Counted from the stretch's first letter, positions 39,010 through 48,082 are shown. The stretch is 64,000 nucleotides of DNA from Desulfomicrobium macestii (GCF_014873765.1 NZ_JADBGG010000007.1:1-64000), one strand, 5' to 3'. Notes: generated by a model from the letters alone, not told the origin. Translations and numbers: made by a program.

Positions 39010-41430
39010 TCAGGCCTGTTCCTGTTTATCTTCCTGCTTGCCGAATTTTGCCATGCCCTCGGCCAGCTCTTTAAGCCGCTGGTCCGCAAGGGCGTAAATG
39101 CTGCCCTTGGGATAGGAGCCATCCTTTCTTCGTGTGCCGGCCTTTTTGCCGGTCAAAAGTCCGATGCCTTCCTCGATATTGGCCACGGACCAGATGTTGA
39201 AGCGATCCTGGCGCACGGCCTCGACCACTTCCGCCTTGAGCATGAGATCCGGGACATTGGCCTTTGGAATGATCACGCCTTGCGTCCCGGTCAGCCCCTT
39301 GGCCTTGCAACAGGCGAAAAACCCCTCGATCTTGTGATTGACGCCACCTATGGCCTGCACCTCGCCGTTCTGATTCACGGAACCGGTCACGGCGATGCCC
39401 TGCTTGATGGGCACCCCCGAAAGACTGGAGAGCAGCGCGTACATCTCGGTGGAGGAGGCGCTGTCGCCGTCCACACCGGAATAGCTCTGCTCGAAGGCAA
39501 CGGAAGCGCTGACGGCCAGGGGTTTGTCCTGTGCGAACATCTTGCGCAGGTACCCGCCAAGGATGAGCACGCCCTTGTTGTGGGTGCTTCCCGAAAGATC
39601 GGCTTCCCGCTCTATGTTGATGATTCCGGCCTTGCCCATGGACGTGGCGGCGGTGATGCGGCTGGGTTTCCCGAACATCACGTCGCCCATGTTGTACACG
39701 GCCAGGCCGTTGATCTGTCCGACCTTGGCCCCGTCGGTATCGATCATGATCGAGCCGCGGTCAATCATGTCCTGGATCTTTTCCTCGATGAGGCTCGACC
39801 GATGAATGCGGGCCTCGATGGCCCGGACAACGTCGTCGCGAAGCACTGTCTCGCGGCCGTCCTGTCCGGCGAAATAATCGGCCTCCATGAGCAGATCGGT
39901 CAGCTTCGGGAAGGTCGCGGCCATCTTTTCCTGCCGTCCGCCCATGCGCACGGCCTCTTCCACCAGCGCGGCCACGGCGGAGCGGTCGAAGGCCCGCAGG
40001 CCATGCTCCCCGGACTGGGTGTGGATGAAGCGTGCAAAGCGGAGCACGGACTCGCCGGTCTTGTCCATGGTGGAGTCGAAATCCGCCCGAACCTTGAAAA
40101 TCTTGGGTACATCGTCGTCATGATGCTGCAGCAGATGGTACAGATAAGTGTCGGCCAGAACAATGACCTTGATGTCCATCTCGATGGGCTCGGGCTTCAT
40201 GGATGAGGTGGTGAACAGATAGAAAGGGTCGTAGGTCTGAATCTCCATCTTGCGGCTTTTGAGCGCCCGCTTGAGAGACTGCCACACGCCCGGTTCCATG
40301 ATGGCATCAAGCAGGTTCAGAACCAGATATCCGCCGTTGGCGCGCACGAAGGAGCCGGCCTTGATGCGGGAAAAGTCCGTGCGCCAGACTCCGCTGCGAT
40401 CCACGATGCGTTCGATGCTGCCGAAAAGATTGCGGTAGGTCGGATACTCCTCGATGATGACCGGCGGGCCCTGCTGCTCGCCGTTGTCGACCAGCACGTT
40501 GACCGAATACTGCTCGAAAGGGTCACCCACGGGCATGTGCGGCGGGCGTTCCTGGTTGAAGAAGATGGCGATGTTGTCGACCATGTCGTCGATCATGTGC
40601 CGGAAATAGGCATCAAGCTCGGCGCAGGCGAATTCGGCTTTGAGCGGCGCGATGAGGTCGCCTGCAAGGTTTGAGAACATGAGCTTGTCGGCCTGCCGGT
40701 TCTTCTCCTGGATTTCCTTCTGCAAAACGCGGATCTGCAGAAAAATGGAATCTATCTCGGTCTTGATCTCGACATGCTTGGCCTTGATGCGGTCGAATTC
40801 TTCCCTGGGAAAACGCCCCTTTTCAACCATCTGTTCAAGCTTCAGGATCGGGGTGGGCTCGCCGTCGACGATGGGCATGACCTCCGGCTGCTGCCCCTGC
40901 CGGCCCTGAAAGGTGACCAGCGCAAAGCCAGCCTCCTTGACCTGCTTTTCGAGGTTCATGAAGAAACTGGCGGTCTTTTTCTCGTAAACCTCGTTGATCT
41001 CGTTCTTGCGCGCCAGATATTCCGAACTCTCGAAGAGCTTGGGCACCTCTTTTTTGAGCTCCTCGACCAGCTGCTGCATGTTTTTCTTCAGTCTCGCCCC
41101 AAAGCCCGGGCCCAGACGCACCAGAATGGGCGCCTCGGGGTCCTTGAAGTTATTCAGATAGCAGAGATCGCCGGGGATTTCCCCGTCCTGCACGACCTTG
41201 GCGAGAACCTTCTTCACCGCATCCATGCGTCCGGTGCGCGGAGCTCCGGTGACCAGGATGTTGTAGCCTGGGCGCTTGATACCGATGCCGAACCTGAGCG
41301 CGTCCACGCCCCGATCCTGCCCCAAAATTTCATCCAGGGGTTCGAGCTCGTCCGTCGTGGCAAAAGGCAGGGTGGAGGTGTCGAGGGTCCACCGCAGCTC
41401 ATCTGGCGTCAATCGTAAGGATTCATTCAT
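39010..41430 (-). CDS. LonB-like ATP-dependent protease
   Basis: The 806-residue protein has an N-terminal AAA-type ATPase region (ILVTGAPRTGRMD as Walker A), a long coiled insertion and a C-terminal Lon S16 protease domain. The catalytic dyad is Ser657 (DGDSASSTE) and Lys700 (GGVNHKIEGF), 43 residues apart as in Lon. It lacks the N-terminal Lon substrate domain, so it belongs to the Lon-related putative protease group. The start overlaps the stop of the small heat-shock gene, suggesting a shared protein-quality-control operon. Confidence 0.92.
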   Translation of the reverse strand: MNESLRLTPDELRWTLDTSTLPFATTDELEPLDEILGQDRGVDALRFGIGIKRPGYNILVTGAPRTGRMDAVKKVLAKVVQDGEIPGDLCYLNNFKDPEAPILVRLGPGFGARLKKNMQQLVEELKKEVPKLFESSEYLARKNEINEVYEKKTASFFMNLEKQVKEAGFALVTFQGRQGQQPEVMPIVDGEPTPILKLEQMVEKGRFPREEFDRIKAKHVEIKTEIDSIFLQIRVLQKEIQEKNRQADKLMFSNLAGDLIAPLKAEFACAELDAYFRHMIDDMVDNIAIFFNQERPPHMPVGDPFEQYSVNVLVDNGEQQGPPVIIEEYPTYRNLFGSIERIVDRSGVWRTDFSRIKAGSFVRANGGYLVLNLLDAIMEPGVWQSLKRALKSRKMEIQTYDPFYLFTTSSMKPEPIEMDIKVIVLADTYLYHLLQHHDDDVPKIFKVRADFDSTMDKTGESVLRFARFIHTQSGEHGLRAFDRSAVAALVEEAVRMGGRQEKMAATFPKLTDLLMEADYFAGQDGRETVLRDDVVRAIEARIHRSSLIEEKIQDMIDRGSIMIDTDGAKVGQINGLAVYNMGDVMFGKPSRITAATSMGKAGIINIEREADLSGSTHNKGVLILGGYLRKMFAQDKPLAVSASVAFEQSYSGVDGDSASSTEMYALLSSLSGVPIKQGIAVTGSVNQNGEVQAIGGVNHKIEGFFACCKAKGLTGTQGVIIPKANVPDLMLKAEVVEAVRQDRFNIWSVANIEEGIGLLTGKKAGTRRKDGSYPKGSIYALADQRLKELAEGMAKFGKQEDKQEQA

Positions 41431-41875
41431 TCCTACCTCGCTCGTGTTCTTCCGTACTCACCTGTACGGGCGTGCAGTCCTTGCATTTGGGCAAGACAAC
41501 GCGCAGCACGCCACCCGAATAACTGGCGCGGACCTGATCCGTCTGCACTGGCGCGGGCAGGCGCACCGAGCTTGAAAATCCCTGATGGGAAATGCTCAGC
41601 CCCCGCCCGTCCCGGACCTCCTCGATCTTTTCTCCGGCCAGGGACAATTGATGGCCGGTGATCGAAACCTTGATGGATTGCGGATCAAGGCCTGGAACAT
41701 GCGCCGAGACGATGACGGCATCCTTTTCGTTGAGCACGCGCACATCCGGCTCGTGACGCAGCAGCCGCAGGTCCATGGGACTGCAGAAATCGCGCACAAA
41801 GGAATCGAAAAGCTCCTCCATGTCCTGTTTGAGCTTGCCGAGTTCGGTGCGGTGCCACAAATGCAGATCGGACAT
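41423..41875 (-). CDS. Hsp20/alpha-crystallin small heat-shock protein
   Basis: The 150-residue protein has the alpha-crystallin domain (about 45-140; VIVSAHVPGLDPQSIKVSI; SYSGGVLRVVLPK). It binds unfolding proteins. GGAGGGAAAT precedes the ATG. It is placed directly before, and overlapping, the LonB-like gene. Confidence 0.9.
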   Translation of the reverse strand: MSDLHLWHRTELGKLKQDMEELFDSFVRDFCSPMDLRLLRHEPDVRVLNEKDAVIVSAHVPGLDPQSIKVSITGHQLSLAGEKIEEVRDGRGLSISHQGFSSSVRLPAPVQTDQVRASYSGGVLRVVLPKCKDCTPVQVSTEEHERGRNE

Positions 41876-41902
41876 ATTTCCCTCCGCAAAAAAGTGGGCC
41901 AA

Positions 41903-42805
41903 TCAAATGCCGGAAAACAAGGTAGTGTACGAAATGTTTCCGGCGTCGCCAATGCAATGAATATCACCCCGGGCGGCGGTGTGGTCAAGTCCGGCTTCGA
42001 GATCGGCGCGCAAGGACGGCAATCCGCCAAGACGCTGGGCATGATCGAAATCGACGATCAGCAGACGGACACGGGGATGGATGACGGGATTCCCGGCGAA
42101 ACGATACCGTTTCAAGTGCGGCGTTTCAAGTGCTCGGGAACGTTCAAGGAAATCATGAAACCAGGAGTCCATGACCGGTTTGTCAGCGAGGAGGCGACCG
42201 AACTCGTGCATGCGCCAGACGATTCCGCCTCGCCCCGCAAGACGCAGATCACCGTCCTGGTAACGGCGAAGCAGAAAAAAAACGCCCGTGCCCCTGGGAG
42301 AGAGAACGACCAGGTCGGCCCGTCCCGAAGGCAAGGCGGCGTCCACGGCCAGGACGCAGGAATGTCTCAGAAAGAGCCGGTCGAGGATGGCCGCCCGCCG
42401 ATCTTCATGCCGGCAGACCCGGCGCCGCACGCGGTCATGGAACCGGGCGAGATCGGCCAGGCACTCGACCTGCCTTTGACGAGGCACGGCGTCGGTATCG
42501 CCAAGCACGGCCCTCGTCCCGGGATGCGACAGAAGCAGATGCTCCGGCGCAATGCGACACTGCAACGCCGGGCCGTGAAGGCATACTTCCGCAAAGACGT
42601 TGCCGCGCAGACGCACGGTGATCCCGGTTTCATCCACACGCGGAACCGTCTCGGCATCCCCGACGATCCGCGCCCACCAGCTCCGGGGATCCCGGCGCAG
42701 TTCGTTGCAGCGGCGGCACAGTTCCCGCCATTGCGCTTCGAGGGCTTTTTCTTGAGACTCCGAATGCGCCGTGTTCCCGTCCCTTTCTTCCTGACTCGTG
42801 TTCAT
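41903..42805 (-). CDS. protein of unknown function in the tup operon
   Basis: The 300-residue protein is arginine-rich and soluble. The central stretch RADLVVLSPRGTGVFFLLRRY has the beta-strand pattern of PD-(D/E)XK nucleases but lacks a clear catalytic Glu-Lys pair, so I do not assign that family. Its ATG overlaps the tupC stop (ATGA), so it is translated with the transporter. The hsp20 gene follows 27 bases after its stop. Confidence 0.6.
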   Translation of the reverse strand: MNTSQEERDGNTAHSESQEKALEAQWRELCRRCNELRRDPRSWWARIVGDAETVPRVDETGITVRLRGNVFAEVCLHGPALQCRIAPEHLLLSHPGTRAVLGDTDAVPRQRQVECLADLARFHDRVRRRVCRHEDRRAAILDRLFLRHSCVLAVDAALPSGRADLVVLSPRGTGVFFLLRRYQDGDLRLAGRGGIVWRMHEFGRLLADKPVMDSWFHDFLERSRALETPHLKRYRFAGNPVIHPRVRLLIVDFDHAQRLGGLPSLRADLEAGLDHTAARGDIHCIGDAGNISYTTLFSGI

Positions 42806-43830
42806 GCGGTCTCGGACATCCGGCCCGGGCAGTCCAAAAAACACTCCACGGCGGAAGACGGTATGTCGACACGTACCAAGGCCCCGATCTCAAGACCTGC
42901 CCCCCAAAATTCCTTCAATGCCATCTGCACATGCAGCGGCCTGCCCAAATCAACGCTCAGGCTGACCATTTCGCCTTCAAGCCGGATCCGGGTCAATATC
43001 CCACGGTTCGGCCCTGGCTCCCTGGCCACTCCCAGACGCACCGCGCCCGGCTCAATGACCACCCGACCCCGGCCCGGTCCGCACCGTGGAACCGGCACGC
43101 GAAAGCCCGCGGCGATTCGGCACCAGGTCTGGCCGTTTTCATCCGCGAACTGTCCGGCGTAGGAGTTGCTCAGGGGACGGGCGGCAAGGCGGCCGTCCTC
43201 CAGATAAATGACCTCGGGGCACAGAGCCGCGGCCTGGGATCGATTGTGAGTGCAGAGCACGATGGTGGTGTCGCCCCGGTCGCGCAGATCGGCCACGATC
43301 TGCTCGATGATGACCCGGTTCTGCGTGTCGACGCTGGCTGTAGGCTCGTCCAGAAGCAGAACCTTGGGACGACTGGCCAGGGCGCGGGCAATGGCCACGC
43401 GCTGCGTTTCTCCCCCGGACAGGCGCGGAGCATGGCTGTCGGCCAGATGGGCAAGGCCCACAAGGTCCAGGGCCTCGTGGACCAGATGTTCGCGTCGGCC
43501 CTTCTCCACCCCCCGGATGGCGAGCCCGTAGCCCACATTTTCGCGTACGCTTCGGCTGAACATGACCGGATGCTGCTCGACCAGGCCGACATTGCGGCGC
43601 AGGGAGCGAAGCGCGGTTTCTTTCCACACCACGGGCTTGCCCTCGAAGCGGATCTGCCCCTGATGCGGAGCATTCAAGAAGGAAAGGATGCCGAGCAGGG
43701 TCGACTTTCCGGCACCGTTGGGCCCTTGCAGGGAATAGGCCTCGCCCTCCTTGATACACAGCCCCGGCAGATCGAGCACTACCCGGCCGTCGTAGACAAC
43801 GCGCACATCGTGCAGTTCGAAAAGACTCAT
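42802..43830 (-). CDS. tupC: tungstate ABC transporter ATP-binding protein
   Basis: The 342-residue protein has Walker A GPNGAGKST, the signature LSGGE, Walker B VLLLDEPTA and the switch His (LCTHN). A C-terminal extension from about residue 245 resembles the oxyanion-sensing TOBE-type domain of related ATPases. It powers uptake with TupB. The ATG overlaps the tupB stop (ATGA). Confidence 0.88.
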   Translation of the reverse strand: MSLFELHDVRVVYDGRVVLDLPGLCIKEGEAYSLQGPNGAGKSTLLGILSFLNAPHQGQIRFEGKPVVWKETALRSLRRNVGLVEQHPVMFSRSVRENVGYGLAIRGVEKGRREHLVHEALDLVGLAHLADSHAPRLSGGETQRVAIARALASRPKVLLLDEPTASVDTQNRVIIEQIVADLRDRGDTTIVLCTHNRSQAAALCPEVIYLEDGRLAARPLSNSYAGQFADENGQTWCRIAAGFRVPVPRCGPGRGRVVIEPGAVRLGVAREPGPNRGILTRIRLEGEMVSLSVDLGRPLHVQMALKEFWGAGLEIGALVRVDIPSSAVECFLDCPGRMSETA

Positions 43831-44519
43831 CGCTGCGTCCTCCCCTGTGCGTAGCCCATCAGTACGTTGACGGCCAGGCTGATGGCCAGCAGCACAATGC
43901 CCAGCCCCAGGGCGAGGACGAATTCGCCCTTGTCGTATTCCAGGGCCATGGCCGTGGTCATGGTCCGGGTGAAACCCTTGGCGTTGCCGCCGAGCATCAT
44001 GGAGATGCCTATCTCCGAAATGACCCGGCCAAAGGCGGCCACAATGGCGGCCATGATGCTGAAACGCGCCTCGCGCAGGATCACCAGCGCGACCTGCCAT
44101 GGTGAAGCGCCCAGCGTCAGGGCCGTACGACGATAGCGGTCATCGATGCGGCCCACGGCGGCAATGGTGAAGGCAATGACAATGGGAGTAATGAGGATGA
44201 TCTGACCGAAGATCATGGCCTTTTGCGTGTACAGCCAGCCAAGGGAGCCCAGAACACCGCGCCGCGAAAGCAGGGAATAGACCAAAAGGCCGATGACCAC
44301 GGTGGGCAGGGCCAGCATGGTGTTGAAAAAGGTGATGACGGCCTGTTTGGCGCGAAAACGCCCGACCCCGATCAGAAATCCCGCAGGGACTCCAAGAATG
44401 CACGCGGCCGCCGTGGACCAGAAACTCACGTTCAGGGACACGCCGACGATATGAAGGAGTTCGGCATCGAACTCGAGCAGCAGCCTGAGCGCGGCCCAAA
44501 GACTGTCCAGAAAAAACAT
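43827..44519 (-). CDS. tupB: tungstate ABC transporter permease
   Basis: The 230-residue protein has about five or six membrane helices and the binding-protein-dependent permease motif (LTLGASPWQVALVILREAR; EIGISMMLGGNAKG). It follows tupA after a terminator hairpin and is coupled to tupC. Confidence 0.9.
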   Translation of the reverse strand: MFFLDSLWAALRLLLEFDAELLHIVGVSLNVSFWSTAAACILGVPAGFLIGVGRFRAKQAVITFFNTMLALPTVVIGLLVYSLLSRRGVLGSLGWLYTQKAMIFGQIILITPIVIAFTIAAVGRIDDRYRRTALTLGASPWQVALVILREARFSIMAAIVAAFGRVISEIGISMMLGGNAKGFTRTMTTAMALEYDKGEFVLALGLGIVLLAISLAVNVLMGYAQGRTQR

Positions 44520-44545
44520 GCAGCCCCCGAATCAAGAAGGCGTTG

Positions 44546-44575
44546 AAAAAAAAAGGCCCGCTGTCGGAGCGGGCC
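44546..44575 (-). terminator. intra-operon terminator between tupA and tupB
   Basis: GGCCCGCT pairs with AGCGGGCC around GTCGG, with eight or more A residues on the plus strand giving a strong T tract on the minus strand. Only part of the transcripts would continue into tupBC, giving more binding protein than permease. Confidence 0.88.
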
Positions 44576-44650
44576 GTCTCAAACCTCACGTTGAGCACCC
44601 CCGAGACTCAAAAAAACGGCTCGGGGTCGACTCTTCACATCCGCTCGAAG

Positions 44651-45523
44651 CTACTTTGCGTCCGGAAAGAAGAGCTGCTTGTCAAGGAGTTTGTAATCAC
44701 CAATGACCTTCTGGCCGCGTTCGGACACCAGCCACTTGGCGAAGGTGTCGGCCAGGTCGAAACGGACATGGGGGTGTTTTTCCGGATTGACCGGGATAAC
44801 GCCGTACGGATTGAAGAGGGTCTTGTCGCCTTCACTTATGGGCACAAGCTGCAAGCCCTCGGGGCGGCCATATTTATACTGAACGTAGGTGCCGCGATCC
44901 GTGATGGTATAGCCTTGCTTCTCCTCGGCGAAGGTAAGCGTCTTGCCCATGCCCTGACCTATGGACATGTAGTTCTTCATCCCTTCCGGATGGACGGTCT
45001 TGAAGGTCACTTCCTTGGTCTTGGACTTGAAAACGGTATCCTCTTCCTTCAAGGCCAAGCCGCTGGATTTCCAAAGATCCTGTTCCTTGGCGTGGGTGCC
45101 GCTGTCATCGCCACGGGAAACGAACACTGCTTCCGACATGGCAATCTTCTTCATGGCCAAAGTCGCGTCGCCACTCTTGGCCCCAGCCGGGTCCGCCTCG
45201 GGGCCGATGATCAAAAAGTCGTTGTACATGACATAGTAACGCTTGGTCCCGAAGCCATCGGCCACGAATTTTTCCTCGCGGGCCGGATCATGCACGAAAA
45301 TCACGTCCACATTTCCGTCCACGCCATCCCGTATGGCCGCGCCCGTCCCCTTGGCCAGGACCTTGACCTCGATTCCCGTGTCCTTCTTGAACTCCGGAAG
45401 CAGGATATCAAGCAGGCCGGAAGACTGCGTGCTGGTCGTGGTGGACATGCTCAGCACCTTGTCTTGGGCAAGCCCCACGCACGGCAAGACCATTAAAACA
45501 AACAACACCAGGAATTTCTTCAT
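44651..45523 (-). CDS. tupA: tungstate-binding periplasmic protein
   Basis: The 290-residue protein has a signal peptide (LVLFVLMVLPCVGLAQ) and, right after it, the STTTSTQSSG stretch. This is the TTTS motif of tungstate-binding TupA. GTGAAIRDG and VHDPAREEKFV are also typical. It delivers tungstate to TupBC, where it serves tungsten formate dehydrogenases and similar enzymes. GGAGG precedes the ATG. Confidence 0.9.
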   Translation of the reverse strand: MKKFLVLFVLMVLPCVGLAQDKVLSMSTTTSTQSSGLLDILLPEFKKDTGIEVKVLAKGTGAAIRDGVDGNVDVIFVHDPAREEKFVADGFGTKRYYVMYNDFLIIGPEADPAGAKSGDATLAMKKIAMSEAVFVSRGDDSGTHAKEQDLWKSSGLALKEEDTVFKSKTKEVTFKTVHPEGMKNYMSIGQGMGKTLTFAEEKQGYTITDRGTYVQYKYGRPEGLQLVPISEGDKTLFNPYGVIPVNPEKHPHVRFDLADTFAKWLVSERGQKVIGDYKLLDKQLFFPDAK

Positions 45524-45546
45524 ACTTCCTCCTATTAAGTGAAAAG

Positions 45547-45572
45547 CGACATATCGGAACTCCCATATGTCA
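45547..45572 (-). promoter_or_regulatory. dyad upstream of tupA, candidate TunR operator
   Basis: Arms CGACATATCGG and CCCATATGTCA flank AACT. The second arm reversed is TGACATATGGG, matching in 9 of 11 positions. Two 11-base arms around a short spacer is the layout of Xer-type sites, which a recombinase-derived regulator should bind. The dyad lies 24 bases before the tupA ATG. Confidence 0.55.
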
Positions 45573-45612
45573 AACATGACACCAGGACAAGAAGGAAGGA
45601 CCTACTTATTCT

Positions 45613-46185
45613 TCAATCGAGACTGGTTTTGACGGAAGGCCGAGCCGCGCTCCCGCCTCCGTCATTTTTTTTCGGACGCACATACGGCAGGGTGAAATCC
45701 GAAGAGGCCAGAGCCACCCCGTCGCCCGTGCGCAGCACTCTTGCGTTGACGTAAATTTGGCGTTCGATGACCGTATAGGTTCCGACCAGCACTGAATAGG
45801 CGGGCACATCGGTGTTGATCCGCGACAAGTCCCGGGAGAGCGCGAGCACTCCGCCTTCGGGCAGCACCCGCAACTCGTCGGAACGCAGCTGGACTTCCGT
45901 CACGGAATATCCGAGCTGGCTCAACCGGGACGAAACCTGCTCCGAGAGAAGCCGCCCAAGATCATTGGTGTTTTCCACATTGGTGGAATCGACAAAGGAC
46001 GCCGCAAGCATCGGATACCCCGCGACCCCGCTCCCGGAAAGCTGCCGGTGAAGGTGATCGCCCGCCTTGTAGGACAAGGGGATGAGCGGCGGCGTCCTGG
46101 TACGCGAACCCACCTCGTAAAAGGGGGGCAGTTGCACGCAGCCGCCGATGAAAACGCAAAAAAGCAGGACATAGAGCTTGGACAT
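45613..46185 (-). CDS. FlgO-family outer membrane lipoprotein
   Basis: The 190-residue protein has a lipoprotein signal (LLFCVFIGGCVQ) and a FlgO-type domain (DLGRLLSEQVSSRLSQLGYSV; VGTYTVIERQIYVNARVLR). FlgO in Vibrio is a flagellum-associated outer membrane protein. Here no flagellar genes adjoin. GGAGG precedes the ATG. It diverges from the next two genes. Confidence 0.8.
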   Translation of the reverse strand: MSKLYVLLFCVFIGGCVQLPPFYEVGSRTRTPPLIPLSYKAGDHLHRQLSGSGVAGYPMLAASFVDSTNVENTNDLGRLLSEQVSSRLSQLGYSVTEVQLRSDELRVLPEGGVLALSRDLSRINTDVPAYSVLVGTYTVIERQIYVNARVLRTGDGVALASSDFTLPYVRPKKNDGGGSAARPSVKTSLD

Positions 46186-46323
46186 TGCCGATCCTCCGGA
46201 GAAAAATGCCGACTGCCGAATGCAAAGCATGCCGCGTGCCAACATTTCCTCAAACGGCCTTAAGTTTTCCAGACTGCGGCCGATAATCTGATCATGGAAA
46301 GAACCAAAATCAAGGACCACGCC

Positions 46324-47013
46324 ATGCGCATCGCAGCCCTGCTCACACTGATAACACTTGGCCTCGTGACCGGCTGCTCTTCGGTCAGCGTCAATTCCGA
46401 CCAATCCTCCCAGCTGGTCACGGCTCAGGCGCCCATTTCAAGCGGCTACCTGCTCAGCACCCAGCCCAAGATGCAGGCCATGGCCCATTGGGACCTGCTG
46501 GCCGACAAGGTAGCGCGAAACTGCGGCAAAGCTCTTGATCACTTCTTTCCCGAGCAAGATGTACGCGTGTATGTCGCGCCTCTTGGCACGACGCCCTTCG
46601 CCAAGGCCTACAGGGAAGCGCTGCTGACCCACCTCATTGACTACGGCGTCCCGGTGGCTTTTGCCCCGGAAGGAGCCGCCGTGCTAGAGGCCAATCTGGG
46701 CCTCGTCACGCACCGACGAGTCCTCGATAAAACGTCCAAGGGCTTGCGGCGTGCTCCGGAGCCGGGCTTCAGACAGGCCAAAAACAGTGCCGGGCACTAC
46801 GTGCCCGTACCGGAAATCGGGGAGGAAAGCGGTTATTTTGACGCACCTACTCCGGACTCGGAAGTCCAGATCAATTCGGCCCTGGTCCATCAGGGCGCCT
46901 ATCTGTACCGCGACTCGAGCATTTTCTACGTCAGCAGCCCCGACTGGGCCCACTACCAGCCGCAGACGCCGCAGGGCGGCGTGGAACTCAAACGTTACTC
47001 ACTGGTGAACTGA
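46324..47013 (+). CDS. lipoprotein of unknown function beside FlgO-like genes
   Basis: The 229-residue protein has a lipoprotein signal (LITLGLVTGCSS). The mature part is not recognised. AAGGA lies eight bases before ATG 46324; an in-frame ATG at 46294 lacks a site. Its stop overlaps the next start by one base, coupling it to the FlgO/peptidoglycan-binding gene. Confidence 0.7.
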   Translation: MRIAALLTLITLGLVTGCSSVSVNSDQSSQLVTAQAPISSGYLLSTQPKMQAMAHWDLLADKVARNCGKALDHFFPEQDVRVYVAPLGTTPFAKAYREALLTHLIDYGVPVAFAPEGAAVLEANLGLVTHRRVLDKTSKGLRRAPEPGFRQAKNSAGHYVPVPEIGEESGYFDAPTPDSEVQINSALVHQGAYLYRDSSIFYVSSPDWAHYQPQTPQGGVELKRYSLVN

Positions 47014-47768
47014 TGATCCGCCCGGCAATCTTCCTGGCCCTTCTCCTGTGCGTCTTCCCCATTTCAGGACATGCGCAGTGCGGAGCGTCGCGCATCGACA
47101 TGCTCTGCGACTCCCTGGCCGCGGAGCTGGTCTCCAACCTGCAGGTCAGGCTGGACCGCTCCGGGCTGATCATGACCGCCCCCTTCGCCGACCTGCATGA
47201 CGTCAAGAGTACTTCCCCCTTGGGCCGGATTCTGGCCGAAGAACTGGGCAACGCGCTCACCCTCCACGGATACCGTTTGGCGGACACCCGCGTGTTCATG
47301 CCTTCGCCCTATTCGCTGAAGGAACAGGGCGAGACGGCCCTTTCCGCGGAACCCGATCAGGCCGGAGCCACGGCCGGACTGCACACCATGCTGACCGGCA
47401 CCTATGCCATGGCCGATGGAGGCTTGCGCATCTCCGCACGCCTGGTCCAGCCCACGGATCACGCCGTTCTCGCCACCGCCAGTTGCCGCTTGCGTTTGTC
47501 GGAGGAAATCCGAAGCCTGCTTGCGGCAGTCGAGCCCACGCCCGCCGCTTTGACCCTGCCCGCCGTGCTCCTGGACCTCAAGGTTAAGGCCGACGCCAAG
47601 CGCGTACAACATGCCCTGGCCGCCCAGGGGCTCTACAAAGGCAAAGTCGACGGCATCTGGGGCAAAAGATCCAAGGCCGCCCTGACACGCTTCCGCGCCT
47701 CCCTGGCCATGCCGGCCACTGCCGAATGGGATTCGGCCACCCAGGCCGCCCTGCTGCCCGCTTCCTGA
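47013..47768 (+). CDS. exported FlgO-like protein with C-terminal peptidoglycan-binding domain
   Basis: The 251-residue protein has a signal peptide (FLALLLCVFPISGHAQ) and a FlgO-like domain (about 25-165; PLGRILAEELGNALTLHGYR; LTGTYAMADGGLRISARLV). A PG_binding_1-type repeat ends it (about 190-248; LAAQGLYKGKVDGIWGKRSK). It probably ties a FlgO-type assembly to the cell wall. With the two flanking envelope genes it forms a small envelope module. Confidence 0.8.
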   Translation: MIRPAIFLALLLCVFPISGHAQCGASRIDMLCDSLAAELVSNLQVRLDRSGLIMTAPFADLHDVKSTSPLGRILAEELGNALTLHGYRLADTRVFMPSPYSLKEQGETALSAEPDQAGATAGLHTMLTGTYAMADGGLRISARLVQPTDHAVLATASCRLRLSEEIRSLLAAVEPTPAALTLPAVLLDLKVKADAKRVQHALAAQGLYKGKVDGIWGKRSKAALTRFRASLAMPATAEWDSATQAALLPAS

Positions 47769-47824
47769 CCCCGCGCCAGCCCCTCCACCAGGCCCTGTCG
47801 AAAAAATAATCGTCAGCATTTTCC

Positions 47825-47853
47825 TTGACGAACAGACTTTTCGCGCCTAGCTA
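47825..47853 (+). promoter_or_regulatory. sigma-70-type promoter
   Basis: TTGACG and TAGCTA are 17 bases apart. It would start a transcript about 55 bases before the 48-residue gene at 47914. Confidence 0.55.
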
Positions 47854-47913
47854 GCTTTCGTTTCAAAACGAAGTTCGTAAAATTTACCATATTTCCGAAT
47901 ATAGAGGTACGCC

Positions 47914-48060
47914 ATGCGTGAAATCACATTGTTTTTGCATTCCCAGAAAATCCAGCGCCCGAAACCGATCATCTCCACCGCGATCATGAGCCTGGCCGGC
48001 GGCCTGCGCTCGGCGCTCGGCGTCCTGAACGGGCTGCGCAGATCGGCGCTCGGAAAATAA
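47914..48060 (+). CDS. small basic protein, 48 residues
   Basis: It begins MREITLFLHSQKIQRPK and ends GLRRSALGK. It has one acidic residue and about nine basic ones. The stretch ISTAIMSLAGG followed by RSALGVLNGL could be an amphipathic or membrane-active helix. AGAGG is upstream of the ATG, a promoter lies before it and a terminator after it. The family is unknown. Confidence 0.55.
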   Translation: MREITLFLHSQKIQRPKPIISTAIMSLAGGLRSALGVLNGLRRSALGK

Positions 48061-48082
48061 GCCCACCCACGCCTGAAGTCGC

